A stretch of DNA of 64,000 nt. Source: Parerythrobacter jejuensis (lineage in GTDB: Bacteria > Pseudomonadota > Alphaproteobacteria > Sphingomonadales > Sphingomonadaceae). Shown piece by piece: positions 54,565 through 63,736 of the stretch; position 1 is the first letter of the stretch; every line of letters starts with the position of its first letter. The DNA is taken from positions 2,563,501 through 2,627,500 of the forward strand of contig NZ_BAAAZF010000001.1 in NCBI RefSeq assembly GCF_039536765.1, in the 5' to 3' direction. Below the pieces are notes generated by a model that was not told the DNA's origin, did not search any database, and saw only the letters and a program-made list of their open reading frames with translations. A program made the translations under genes and the position numbers.

Positions 54565-54644
54565 TGACTTGCCCCTCGGTTGGGATTTCGCCGGTTGGAT
54601 TAGGCGATGGTTTTTCTGGTCGGTTGAATGGGTCATGGTAGGCC

Positions 54645-55754
54645 TCACCGGATCACCGCTGCACTTGCAGCAGGAACGGTCTTGCCAGCTTCATTGATGC
54701 TCTGGCTCTGGCCGGCGATGACGCGGCCAGTTGCCCCGACCTCTACTTCGCTCGACGATTTGCCGCGGGTCACACGGACCTTGGGCAAGGCGCGCACGAC
54801 AACTTCCGATCCGATCCCGCCATTCTTCTTGGCAGTCTGGATGAAGGCGCTGGCAGCGGCCTGAGCCTTCTCTTCAGGAGTCTTGGGCAAAGTCGAGCTT
54901 TGGAAGCGCGAAACGTCGCCGCCGGTCACGAAGGTGGTGGCACCGTCGTTCGGGCGATTCATCGCAGCCTGCAAAATCCGCTCTTCTTCCTCCGGCGAGA
55001 CGCCATCAGGGATCTTCACATCACCCGAAGCGATTGCCTTTTCGAGCTCGGCCTGGTTGTCCGCAATCGAGCGCAGCGAAAGGCTGAGCGTACCGATGGT
55101 CTGCGAAACAGCGACCTTCTCCGCGATCCGCGGCGTCACTTCGAGAGTGACCGTACGGAAAGCGCGAACGACAGTCTTGCCGGCTTCATTGGTGGTTTGT
55201 TCGGTGGTTTGGTCGGTTGCCAGGACACGCAGGTTGCGCAGGATGGTTTCGGTTGCCTTCAGGTCGCCTTCGCCACCTTTGACGGCCTGGGTCAGCATCA
55301 GGTCGACGCGGTCACCCGGGAAAACGAAACCGGCAACACCGGTGTTGGCGGAAACCGGAACGGTAATGGCACGCATGCCCGGGCCGAGCGCCGCAGCAAG
55401 AAAGCCGCGATCGCCGGGGCTGACCAGGGTGCCCTGCGTTACAGGCTCACCCGCAGTCATCGGGTTGCGCACAACAGTACCCAGCAATTGGCTGATGTCG
55501 GATTCACCATCGATGAAATAAGCGTCCTGGACGAGCTCTTCCGGCCACATCTGGAAGCCGATAGCTTCGGCAGTAATTATCGTGCCGACCGGCAGCGCAC
55601 GCTGGGCTACCAGTACCTTGGGGCCTTGCGGCTCCGGAGCGGCGGCCTCGGCCTGCGGCGCGGATGCACCTGCGAACATGCTACGCGCTGCCATGGCGGT
55701 TCCTACCGCGATAATCAGCGCTGCGAGCAGCAGTACCAGCTTCTTCCTGTCCAT
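54645..55754 (-). CDS. cpaB: Tad pilus assembly protein CpaB/RcpC
   Basis: 369 aa. An N-terminal membrane helix (KLVLLLAALIIAVGTAMAA) is followed by a SAF domain (VLVAQRALPVGTIITAEAIG) and the RcpC region (AITVPVSANTGVAGFVFPGDRVDLMLT). CpaB is a periplasmic partner of the secretin. It is separated from cpaA by 87 bp containing a small hairpin (CCCGCA-N5-TGCGGG, 55780-55796). Confidence 0.95.
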   Translation of the reverse strand: MDRKKLVLLLAALIIAVGTAMAARSMFAGASAPQAEAAAPEPQGPKVLVAQRALPVGTIITAEAIGFQMWPEELVQDAYFIDGESDISQLLGTVVRNPMTAGEPVTQGTLVSPGDRGFLAAALGPGMRAITVPVSANTGVAGFVFPGDRVDLMLTQAVKGGEGDLKATETILRNLRVLATDQTTEQTTNEAGKTVVRAFRTVTLEVTPRIAEKVAVSQTIGTLSLSLRSIADNQAELEKAIASGDVKIPDGVSPEEEERILQAAMNRPNDGATTFVTGGDVSRFQSSTLPKTPEEKAQAAASAFIQTAKKNGGIGSEVVVRALPKVRVTRGKSSSEVEVGATGRVIAGQSQSINEAGKTVPAASAAVIR

Positions 55755-55841
55755 GGCTTCAAAGCCCCCTCAATTCGTTCCCGCAGAAAGTGCGGGCAGG
55801 TATGGTTGCCGTGCTTACGGCCCAAGTGGTTAAAATCAGGT

Positions 55842-56345
55842 TCACCCCACCGCAGATGGTGCATGCAACGCAGCACCGGCGAGCGGCAGATAGTGGGTTG
55901 AAAGGATCCAGATGCCGGCGGCAGCGATGGCTACGCCGTAAGGGATCGCGAGACGTTCTTTCTGGCGGCGCATGAAATGCCACATGCCCAACACCAGGGT
56001 CAGGATGCCGCCAACGATGGCCATGATGATTACGAGCTGCAGAAACATGTCCGGCTCGATCCACAACGCCAGAACAGTCAGCAGTTTGACATCCCCGCCA
56101 CCCATCCAGCGCATGGCGAAGAAGCCTGCGCAAATGGCAAAGGTGAGCAGGGCAATTCCGAATTGCAGGGCAACGCCGGGCCACAGGTCAAGCCCGCTGG
56201 TCCACCAGAAAAGCGGCGCCGCCAATGCGATGCCGGCATTGAGCCAATTGTCGATCTGGCGGCGGCGCAAATCGGTGAATGCAGCCACCAGCAGCGCAAT
56301 TGCCAAGGCCACAAGCAGCCCGTAGTGAAGATATCCGCCCAACAT
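55842..56345 (-). CDS. cpaA: Tad prepilin peptidase CpaA
   Basis: 167 aa A24-family aspartic protease with several membrane helices. The two catalytic Asp are Asp25 in AFTDLRRRQIDN and Asp85 in MGGGDVKLL (GxGD motif). It cuts the leader from Flp and pseudopilins. It is the first gene of the pilus operon on the minus strand, and no flp pilin gene precedes it in this window: the gene to its left in that direction is a plus-strand hydrolase. Confidence 0.94.
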   Translation of the reverse strand: MLGGYLHYGLLVALAIALLVAAFTDLRRRQIDNWLNAGIALAAPLFWWTSGLDLWPGVALQFGIALLTFAICAGFFAMRWMGGGDVKLLTVLALWIEPDMFLQLVIIMAIVGGILTLVLGMWHFMRRQKERLAIPYGVAIAAAGIWILSTHYLPLAGAALHAPSAVG

Positions 56346-56452
56346 TGTTTGCCCCTGTAGGTCCCTTCCGGAACCCGGGTGCTACAGGGCATGGCTTACC
56401 AAATAGTAACCAAGACCAGAGGCACGCCATTAGCCATTCACCACCAGAGCCC

Positions 56453-57415
56453 GTGACCCCGGCCACACCTGCTTTTGATCGCAGGGCCATTCCTGCCAGC
56501 GCTCAGGAGGGATGGTGGGACCTGCCTGACGGCCACAAGGTGCGCCGGATCGACTGGGCATCGGACGCTGCGCAACCTCGCGGATCAATCCTGTTCATGC
56601 CCGGACGCGGCGATCACTATGAGAAATATCTTGAATCGCTGGACGAATGGCACCGCGCAGGATGGCAGGTAACCGCTGCCGATTGGCGTGGGCAGGCCGC
56701 ATCGGGTCGCTTGGGTGCTGATAAGGTGACCGGCCATATCGACGATTTTTCGACCTGGATCGATGATCTGGCGGCGCTCTGGGCGGACTGGAAGTCGCAG
56801 TCCCCTGGTCCGCATGTGCTGATTGCGCATTCCATGGGCGGGCACCTTGCATTGCGCGCGGTCGAGGAAGGGCGGATTGACCCTGATGCTGTTGCGCTGT
56901 CGGCTCCGATGCTGGGCTTCTTCGGCCAGATCTTGCCGGGGGCAATCATGCACGGGGCCGCTCGCTTGATGGCAAATTTAGGCGATCCGCGCCGTCCGGC
57001 CTGGAAGTGGAGCGAAAAGCCTGGAGAAATGCCGGCAGGCCGCTTGCGCTTGCTGACCCATCATGACGAGCGTTACGCCGATGAATTATGGTGGCGCGAA
57101 AAACGCCCCGAGCTGGTGATGGGTCCGGGCAGCTGGCGTTGGGTAGAGCGCGCCTATGCCTCGATGCGCGGATTGTTCGAACCCGGCAAGCTTGAAAGCG
57201 TGGAAACGCCGTTCCTTCTGGTCGGCACTACCAACGACAAGCTGGTGGATATGGGCGCGATCCAAGAAGCGGCCAAGCGGCTGCCCCATGGCGAATTGCT
57301 GGAATTCGGCAAGGAAGCGCATCACGAGATTTTACGCGAAGTGGATCCGGTAAGGGATCGCGCGATGCAGGGTATTCAGGAATTCCTCGATCGCGTGGCA
57401 CCTGCAGAGAGCTGA
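56453..57415 (+). CDS. Alpha/beta hydrolase, lysophospholipase-like
   Basis: 320 aa. The nucleophile elbow is LIAHSMGGHLAL (catalytic Ser), with Asp in VGTTNDKLVDM and His in FGKEAHHEIL. RGSILFMPGRGDHYEKYLESL near the N-terminus and ADWRGQAASGR are typical of monoglyceride lipase/lysophospholipase (PldB-like) proteins. No cleavable signal is seen. The start is uncertain: GTG 56453 has a poor ribosome site, while ATT 56429 has AGAGG 6 nt upstream. The open frame extends to 56279 but there it is antisense to cpaA. Confidence 0.88.
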   Translation: MTPATPAFDRRAIPASAQEGWWDLPDGHKVRRIDWASDAAQPRGSILFMPGRGDHYEKYLESLDEWHRAGWQVTAADWRGQAASGRLGADKVTGHIDDFSTWIDDLAALWADWKSQSPGPHVLIAHSMGGHLALRAVEEGRIDPDAVALSAPMLGFFGQILPGAIMHGAARLMANLGDPRRPAWKWSEKPGEMPAGRLRLLTHHDERYADELWWREKRPELVMGPGSWRWVERAYASMRGLFEPGKLESVETPFLLVGTTNDKLVDMGAIQEAAKRLPHGELLEFGKEAHHEILREVDPVRDRAMQGIQEFLDRVAPAES

Positions 57416-57429
57416 GTGATGGTTCGGTG

Positions 57430-58533
57430 ATGGATTTCGAAATCGCCATCATTGGCGCCGGCATGGCGGGCGCAAGTCTGGCGGCCGAATGCGCTGCCGC
57501 TGCAGACGCCGGAGCTCGCATCTTGCTGCTCGAAGCAGAGGATTTGCCAGGCTACCATACGACAGGACGATCGGCCGCTTTCTGGGAAGAATGCTATGGC
57601 GGACCAGAAATTGTTCCGCTGACATTGGCGTCGGGAACCTATCTGCGGCAGCATGGCTTCCTGAGCCAACGCGGTGCGCTCTATATCGGCCGCGAACAGG
57701 ACATTCCGGCGCTCGATGCCTTTATGGAGCGGTTTGGCCCTACCGGCGTCGAGATAACGCGGGTTGGCGGTGAAGACCTGTGCAAGCGCGTTCCGGGCCT
57801 GAAACCAGAGTGGTGTGCAGGCATCTGGCAACCGCGTTGCAGCGATATCGATGTCTCCGGCCTGCACCAGCATTACCTTGCACAGGGGAAGGCCAAAGGC
57901 GTGCGGCTGGAATGCCGCGCATTGATCAATTCGCTTTCCCGGGATGCTAACGGCTGGACGCTGCAAGCATCGAATGGGCGTCAGTGGAACGCGAAAACGC
58001 TGGTGAACGCCGCCGGGGCCTGGGCCGACGATATTGCCGTTCTCGCAGGCGCAAAACCCCTGGGTATCCGGCCCTATCGCCGCACAGTGGCACAGTTGGT
58101 GACCGAGCCTTCGCCTCGTCCTGACCAGCCGCTGGTGCTCGACATAAATGGCGATTTCTACTTCAAGCCCGAGAGCGGCCGGGTGTGGCTCAGCCCGCAT
58201 GATGAAGTGCCCAGCGCGCCGTGCGATGCCGCCCCAGAGGAACTTGCGGTGGCGCAGGCCATCGACCGGTTTGAACATGTGGTTGATTGGCGGGTCGAGC
58301 GGATTGAACGCAAATGGGCCGGATTGCGCAGCTTCGCTCCGGATCGCTGCCCGGTCTATGGCTGGGATAGCAGGCAAGAGGGCTACTTCTGGTTTGCCGG
58401 GCAGGGCGGATACGGAATCCAGACGGCCCCGGCGGCGGCGCGACTGGGGGCCCAGATGCTGCTCGATCAACCGCGCGATGCCATGACCCTTCAGCTCGAT
58501 GAAAAGCTTTATCAGCCAGACAGGTTCAGCTAG
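57430..58533 (+). CDS. FAD-dependent oxidoreductase (DAO family)
   Basis: 367 aa. The FAD dinucleotide fold starts at the N-terminus with IAIIGAGMAGASLA (GxGxxG at 9-14). SAAFWEECYGG and NAAGAWADDIAVLAG are the family's FAD contacts, and GYFWFAGQGGYGIQTAPAAARL is the C-terminal FAD loop. It resembles D-arginine/D-amino-acid dehydrogenases (DauA-like); the substrate is unknown. ATG 57430 is used, one codon after an in-frame GTG. Confidence 0.9.
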   Translation: MDFEIAIIGAGMAGASLAAECAAAADAGARILLLEAEDLPGYHTTGRSAAFWEECYGGPEIVPLTLASGTYLRQHGFLSQRGALYIGREQDIPALDAFMERFGPTGVEITRVGGEDLCKRVPGLKPEWCAGIWQPRCSDIDVSGLHQHYLAQGKAKGVRLECRALINSLSRDANGWTLQASNGRQWNAKTLVNAAGAWADDIAVLAGAKPLGIRPYRRTVAQLVTEPSPRPDQPLVLDINGDFYFKPESGRVWLSPHDEVPSAPCDAAPEELAVAQAIDRFEHVVDWRVERIERKWAGLRSFAPDRCPVYGWDSRQEGYFWFAGQGGYGIQTAPAAARLGAQMLLDQPRDAMTLQLDEKLYQPDRFS

Positions 58534-58596
58534 ACTTTAGGCAAGCCGCACTCGCGGTGATCGCAAGTTTCATACCAGCAGAACAGGGGGAGCAGC

Positions 58597-58773
58597 ATGG
58601 CTCACAAGTTTGAGATCTATAAGGACAACGCAGGCGAATTTCGCGTGCGGTTCAAATACAATTCCGAAGTGATGTTTTCGACTCAGGGCTATTCCCAGAA
58701 GTCGAGCGCGGAAAACGCCATTGAGTCGATCAAGGCGAATGGCCCGGGCGCACCGACAGAAGACAATAGCTAA
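58597..58773 (+). CDS. DUF1508 (YegP-like) mini-protein
   Basis: 58 aa. It reads MAHKFEIYKDNAGEFRVRFK and then YNSEVMFSTQGYSQKSSAENAIESIK, one DUF1508 repeat (the family is often found as two). The fold is a small alpha/beta unit of unknown role, in some bacteria linked to stress. AGGGGGAG precedes the ATG. It stands alone between an oxidoreductase gene and the convergent rnhA. Confidence 0.88.
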   Translation: MAHKFEIYKDNAGEFRVRFKYNSEVMFSTQGYSQKSSAENAIESIKANGPGAPTEDNS

Positions 58774-58779
58774 GCTATT

Positions 58780-59223
58780 TCAGCTTTCAGCAGCGATTCG
58801 ATCCGCCTCGTCACTGGCGAGGCGGTCGACACGTTCGTTTTCAGGGTGGCCATTGTGGCCTTTGACCCATTGCCAGGTGACCTGATGGCGTAATTCGGCC
58901 TCGATCAGGTCGTGCCAAAGGTCTTCATTGCGGACAGGCTTCTTGCTGGCATTGACCCAGCCACGCTTTTTCCATCCGTGGACCCACTTGGTAATCCCGT
59001 CGATAACGTATTTGCTATCGGTGTAGAGGGTGACCTCGCACGGTTCGATCAGCGCGCTCAGGGCTTCGATTGCCGCACGCATTTCCATCCGGTTGTTGGT
59101 TGTATCGGCCTCGGCGCCGCTCAATTCCTTCTCGTGCTTGCCCATGCGCAGCAGCGCACCCCAGCCGCCGGGACCGGGATTGCCCTTGCAAGCACCATCA
59201 GTGAAGACTTCCACCCGTTTCAT
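58780..59223 (-). CDS. rnhA: Ribonuclease HI
   Basis: 147 aa. It cuts RNA in RNA-DNA hybrids. The metal-binding acids are Asp9 ([14 protein letters not shown]), Glu47 (NNRMEMRA), Asp69 (YTDSKYV) and Asp133 (NERVDRLA), with His123 in [10 protein letters not shown]. The ATG at 59223 overlaps the thrB stop (ATGA), so translation is coupled. It ends 6 bp from the convergent DUF1508 gene. Confidence 0.96.
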   Translation of the reverse strand: MKRVEVFTDGACKGNPGPGGWGALLRMGKHEKELSGAEADTTNNRMEMRAAIEALSALIEPCEVTLYTDSKYVIDGITKWVHGWKKRGWVNASKKPVRNEDLWHDLIEAELRHQVTWQWVKGHNGHPENERVDRLASDEADRIAAES

Positions 59224-60197
59224 CGTGCGAACACCTCTGCTCCGGTACGCTGGTAATACTGCATTCGCCGGGCGAAATCGACCGGATCCTTGCGCGTGAC
59301 AAGGGCATCGGCCGGCGTATCCAGCCAATCTTGCACCCGCGTGGCGACAAACCGCATTGATGCCCCACGGGCAAGCAGGGGCATCGCATCACGTTCATTT
59401 TGGGACAGGGGGCGGATCGATTCGTAACCCTCGATCAAGGCACGGGAAACTTCGCTCCGGAATTCCTGGCCCCCAGGCTCGAAACACCACGCAACATGGG
59501 TCACCGCCAGATCATAGGCCGTGATGTCGTGGCAGGCGAAATAGAAATCGATCAGGCCGCTGACGGTGTGGCCCAGCATCAGGACATTGTCGGGAAACAG
59601 ATCGGCATGGATAATGCTGCGGGGCAAGTGATCCGGCCACTGATCGAGCAGATCCGGCAGCGCTGACCGGATAATGTCGGGCAGGCTTGCGTCGATCGAA
59701 GCGATGGCCTCATATCCGGCATCATCCACGATGGCTTGCCAGTCTTGCGGGCGCAGCGTGTTGGCGCGTCTCTCTGCAAATCCCTCTGAGGCGAGATGCA
59801 AGCCGGCCAGCGCCCGCCCGACCGAATAGGCCTGGGCAGGCGTGGGGCGATCAATTGACACGCCGGGCAGGAATTCAATCAATGCAACGGCCTTGTCCTC
59901 CAGAAGGCGGGAAGATGCGCCCATACGGTCATGGATGGTGCGAGGCACCGGTGCTCCGGTCGCCGAGAGGTGGTCGAGCAGATCGAGGAAGAACGGCAAA
60001 TCGTCCAGATCTATCCGCCGCTCATACATTGTCAGGATGAAGCGTGCGCCGTTACCGTTTTTGCCGGTCGTCTCGATCAGCCAGTTGCTGTTGGAAATAC
60101 CTTCGGCAATGCCTTTGGCCGAGACTAGCTCACCGACGTCATAATGCCCGATCAGGTCAGCCAGGTCTTCTGCGGAGAGGTGGGTGTAGACCGCCAT
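59220..60197 (-). CDS. thrB: Homoserine kinase, aminoglycoside-phosphotransferase fold
   Basis: 325 aa. It phosphorylates homoserine in threonine synthesis. This is the APH-fold type (ThrB of alpha- and many gammaproteobacteria), with [15 protein letters not shown] (catalytic Asp) and [18 protein letters not shown] (metal Asp). [24 protein letters not shown] is the typical N-terminus. It lies 9 bp after ispH and overlaps rnhA, an ispH-thrB-rnhA operon common in sphingomonads. Confidence 0.95.
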   Translation of the reverse strand: MAVYTHLSAEDLADLIGHYDVGELVSAKGIAEGISNSNWLIETTGKNGNGARFILTMYERRIDLDDLPFFLDLLDHLSATGAPVPRTIHDRMGASSRLLEDKAVALIEFLPGVSIDRPTPAQAYSVGRALAGLHLASEGFAERRANTLRPQDWQAIVDDAGYEAIASIDASLPDIIRSALPDLLDQWPDHLPRSIIHADLFPDNVLMLGHTVSGLIDFYFACHDITAYDLAVTHVAWCFEPGGQEFRSEVSRALIEGYESIRPLSQNERDAMPLLARGASMRFVATRVQDWLDTPADALVTRKDPVDFARRMQYYQRTGAEVFAR

Positions 60198-60206
60198 CCG
60201 GAGCGC

Positions 60207-61181
60207 TCAATCCATCAATTGGCGTGGCAGTTTGAAGACCATGTTTTCCTCGGCAGCCGCGAGTGTGTTCTCTTCGACCGTGCGCCATTCAGAGAGCTTC
60301 TCGACAACTTCACGCACCAGCTTTTCAGGGGCCGAAGCCCCGGCAGTCAGTCCGATGGTTCCGATCCCTTCGATCCAGGCCGGATCGATCTCGTCCGCCC
60401 GCTGAATTAGCTTGGCAGCCGTTCCCAGCCGTTCGGAGACTTCGACCAGCCGCAACGAATTGGAAGAATTGGGGGCGCCGATAACCAGAACCAGATCACT
60501 GCCCGGGGCAATCTGCTTCACTGCAGCCTGCCGGTTTGAGGTCGCGTAGCAAATGTCTTCCGCCTTGGGCGCCACGATCTTGGGGTAACGCGCCTGAAGG
60601 GCGGCGATGATATCGGCGGTATCGTCGACCGAAAGGGTGGTTTGAGTCAGGAATGACAGATCGTCTTCCTGCGAAAAATCCAGCCGGGCCACATCTTCGA
60701 CGGTTTCCACCAGCGTCATCTGTCCCGGCTCAACCTGGCCCATCGTGCCGATTACCTCGGGGTGGCCCTCGTGGCCCACGAAAATGATGTGCTGGCCCTT
60801 TTCAATCTGGCGTTCGGCCTGCCGGTGAACCTTGCTCACCAGCGGGCAAGTCGCATCCACATACAGCAGCTCGCGCCGCTCGGCTTCGGCAGGCACTGAT
60901 TTCGGGACCCCGTGCGCGCTGAAGACGACCGGCACATTGTCCGGCACTTCGTCCAGTTCCTCGACGAAGATCGCGCCTTTTTCCTTCAGCGAATCGACCA
61001 CATATTTGTTGTGAACGATTTCGTGGCGGACATAGACCGGGGCGCCGTATTTCTCGATCGCGCGTTCGACAATTTCGATTGCGCGGTCGACGCCGGCGCA
61101 AAAGCCGCGCGGGGCGGCGATAAGCAACCGCAGTCCGGGTTTTGCTTCGTTTTCGTCGGGGGATTGAAAGGGAGCGTTCAT
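60207..61181 (-). CDS. ispH: 4-hydroxy-3-methylbut-2-enyl diphosphate reductase IspH
   Basis: 324 aa. The last enzyme of the MEP pathway, giving IPP and DMAPP. The iron-sulfur cluster ligands are Cys28 ([12 protein letters not shown]), Cys112 ([12 protein letters not shown]) and Cys211 ([12 protein letters not shown]). [15 protein letters not shown] and TSNRQAAV are family signatures. It is the first gene of the ispH-thrB-rnhA operon. Confidence 0.96.
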   Translation of the reverse strand: MNAPFQSPDENEAKPGLRLLIAAPRGFCAGVDRAIEIVERAIEKYGAPVYVRHEIVHNKYVVDSLKEKGAIFVEELDEVPDNVPVVFSAHGVPKSVPAEAERRELLYVDATCPLVSKVHRQAERQIEKGQHIIFVGHEGHPEVIGTMGQVEPGQMTLVETVEDVARLDFSQEDDLSFLTQTTLSVDDTADIIAALQARYPKIVAPKAEDICYATSNRQAAVKQIAPGSDLVLVIGAPNSSNSLRLVEVSERLGTAAKLIQRADEIDPAWIEGIGTIGLTAGASAPEKLVREVVEKLSEWRTVEENTLAAAEENMVFKLPRQLMD

Positions 61182-61257
61182 AGGCCGCCCTCTAGCGCTT
61201 TCGAAAGCCGCCCGCTAGGGCACGCTTAACCGATTTGAGACAAGGACGGTCCCGACC

Positions 61258-61908
61258 ATGAATTCGCATTTGCGCCTGTTTGCCCCAATTGCCGCTGCCG
61301 CTGCCCTGGCAGGGTGTGCTGGCGAGGGTGATCTCGTGGTTTCCGACGGCGTCGGCATCACCGCGGTGCGCACTGCATGCCCTGCCGTTGGCGTGCCCGA
61401 TTACACCGGGAATATCACCACCTTCCGGTCACCTACCTCACGCACCGCCAATGATATTGATGTCACCGCTGCGATTACCAATGTCCGCAGCACATGCGAT
61501 GAATCGGGGGATCGCATATATACCAATGTCAGCTTTGACGTTCTCGCCAGTCGCACCGATGCGCGCGGCGCACGGACTGTTCAGTTGCCCTATTTCTCGA
61601 CTGTCCTTCGGGGCGGTTCCGCCGTGGTCACAAAACGGGTCGGCACGGTGACGCTCCAGTTCGCTGATGGCGAGGGCCGGGCGCAAGTCAGCGGCCAGGC
61701 GGGTGCATTTGTGAACCGCGCCGATGCCACTTTGCCCGACGATATCCGTCAGCGCATTACCCGTCGGCGCAAGGCAGGCGATGTCGATGCAGCGCTTGAT
61801 CCGCTGGCCGATCCGCAAGTGCGTACTGCCCTGCAACGCGCCACTTTCGAGCTGCTGGTCGGCTTCCAGCTCAATGAAGGCCAGCTCGCCTACAACGCTA
61901 CGCGCTGA
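61258..61908 (+). CDS. Putative envelope lipoprotein
   Basis: 216 aa with a lipobox (AALAGCAGEG). The remainder is beta-rich with two Cys (RTACPAVG, RSTCDESG) and TSRTANDIDVTAAITN, ending with a helix near the C-terminus. No named family is recognised; similar lipoproteins are common in Erythrobacteraceae. It lies 77 bp from the divergent ispH and 90 bp before argS. Confidence 0.8.
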   Translation: MNSHLRLFAPIAAAAALAGCAGEGDLVVSDGVGITAVRTACPAVGVPDYTGNITTFRSPTSRTANDIDVTAAITNVRSTCDESGDRIYTNVSFDVLASRTDARGARTVQLPYFSTVLRGGSAVVTKRVGTVTLQFADGEGRAQVSGQAGAFVNRADATLPDDIRQRITRRRKAGDVDAALDPLADPQVRTALQRATFELLVGFQLNEGQLAYNATR

Positions 61909-61998
61909 CGCCAGCACAAATTTCGTGACTGGCCGTCTTTGCGCGATGCGCCAAATCCGGCTAATCGCGCGCCTATGTCCGAACGGAAAATGCCCCCA

Positions 61999-63735
61999 AT
62001 GAAAACGATCCATGCTGCCTTCGCGGAGAAGGTAGACGCAGTCCTGTCCGCACTGGTTACAGAAGCAAAGCTACCGCCAGATACCAACCGCGCCAATGTG
62101 GCAGTGGAGCCACCGCGCGATCCGGAACACGGCGATCTGGCCACCAATGCGGCGATGGTGCTGGCGAAGCAGGCCAAGACCAATCCGCGCGCTTTGGCCG
62201 AGCATATTATCGAGCACCTTTCTCGCGACCCCGACATCGAAAGCGCGGAAATTGCGGGTCCCGGTTTCATCAATCTGCGCCTGTCCGACGCAGCATGGTT
62301 GCGCGAGCTGGAAGCTATTGCCAGCCTCTCTGACGGCTATGGCCGGTCCAGCGCCGGGGCGGGCAAGCGGGTCAATGTCGAATATGTCTCCGCCAACCCG
62401 ACCGGCCCAATGCATATGGGCCACTGCCGGGGAGCTGTGGTGGGCGATGCGCTGGCGACTCTGCTCGAATTTGCGGGCCACGAGGTCACACGCGAATATT
62501 ACGTCAATGATGCGGGCAGCCAGGTCGATACGCTCGCGCGGTCGGCCCAAATCCGGTATCGCGAGGCGCTGGGTGAGGATGTCGGAGCAATTCCGGAAGG
62601 TCTCTATCCCGGGGACTATCTCAAGCCGGTGGGTGAAGCGGCAGCTGGCGAATTCGGCGAGCGTTTCAAAGACGCGCCCGAGGCCGAGTGGCTGGAAATC
62701 TTCAAGGCTTTCGCGGTCGAGCGCATGATGGACCTGATCCGGTCGGACCTGGCTCTGCTGGGCATCGAGCACGACATTTTCGCCTCCGAGGCTGCCTTGC
62801 AAGCGGCTGGCAAACCGGAAGAGGCCGAGAAATGGCTGCGCAAACACGATCTCGTTTATGACGGGCTGCTGGAGGCTCCAAAAGGCAAGACGCCAGATGA
62901 TTGGGAAGCGGTCGAGCTACCGTTGTTCCGGTCGACCAGATTCGGGGATGATCAGGATCGCCCGATCAAGAAGTCGGACGGGAAATGGACCTATTTCGGC
63001 GCTGATCTGGCCTATCATATGCAAAAGGCGGAACAGGCTGATGCCCTGATCGATATCTGGGGCGCCGACCACGCCGGGACGGTCAAACGGATCAAGGCAG
63101 CGGTTGCCGCGCTTTCCGAAGGGCAGGGTAAAGCCATCCCCTTTGACGTCAAACTGGTCCAGATGGTGCAGCTGATGCGTTCCGGTGAACCGGTGAAAAT
63201 GTCCAAGCGGTCGGGCAACTTTATCACCATCGCCGATATGGTCGAGGAAGTGGGCAAGGACGTGGTGCGTTTCACCATGCTGACCCGCAAACCCGAAGCG
63301 CAGATGGAATTCGACTTCGCCAAGGTGGTTGAGGCGAGCAAGGACAATCCTGTTTTCTACGTCCAATACGCCCATGCCCGCATTCATTCGACGCTGAAGA
63401 AGGCGGCCGGAGAGGGAATTCTTCCTTCGGATCAAGACCTTGCCCGTTTGGGAGCGGAAGACCTAGCGTTGATCAAACAGGCGGCCCAGTTCCCGCGCAT
63501 TGTCGAGGCGGCAGCGAGCGCGCGCGAAGCGCACCGGATAGCCTTCTTCCTTTATGACCTCGCATCGGCATTCCATGCCTATTACAATCTCGGCAATGAT
63601 GACCCGACAAAGCGGGTCATACTGGCACAGGACACCCAGCTTAGCGCCGCGAGGCTTTTCCTGATCGACACAATCGGGCAGGTTATCCGCAATGGACTAA
63701 CCCTGCTCGGGGTCGACGCAGTGGAGGAGATGTAA
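61999..63735 (+). CDS. argS: Arginyl-tRNA synthetase
   Basis: 578 aa class I synthetase. The N-terminal Add1 domain reads KTIHAAFAEKVDAVLSALV and is followed by the HIGH variant HMGH in NPTGPMHMGHCRGAVVGDAL. KMSKRSGNFITIADMVEEV is the second ATP motif, and the anticodon-binding domain ends VIRNGLTLLGVDAVEEM. The ATG at 61999 gives the usual N-terminus; in-frame ATGs at 61939, 61975 and 61990 are possible. The SPOR-domain gene follows after 1 bp. Confidence 0.95.
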   Translation: MKTIHAAFAEKVDAVLSALVTEAKLPPDTNRANVAVEPPRDPEHGDLATNAAMVLAKQAKTNPRALAEHIIEHLSRDPDIESAEIAGPGFINLRLSDAAWLRELEAIASLSDGYGRSSAGAGKRVNVEYVSANPTGPMHMGHCRGAVVGDALATLLEFAGHEVTREYYVNDAGSQVDTLARSAQIRYREALGEDVGAIPEGLYPGDYLKPVGEAAAGEFGERFKDAPEAEWLEIFKAFAVERMMDLIRSDLALLGIEHDIFASEAALQAAGKPEEAEKWLRKHDLVYDGLLEAPKGKTPDDWEAVELPLFRSTRFGDDQDRPIKKSDGKWTYFGADLAYHMQKAEQADALIDIWGADHAGTVKRIKAAVAALSEGQGKAIPFDVKLVQMVQLMRSGEPVKMSKRSGNFITIADMVEEVGKDVVRFTMLTRKPEAQMEFDFAKVVEASKDNPVFYVQYAHARIHSTLKKAAGEGILPSDQDLARLGAEDLALIKQAAQFPRIVEAAASAREAHRIAFFLYDLASAFHAYYNLGNDDPTKRVILAQDTQLSAARLFLIDTIGQVIRNGLTLLGVDAVEEM

Positions 63736-63736
63736 A

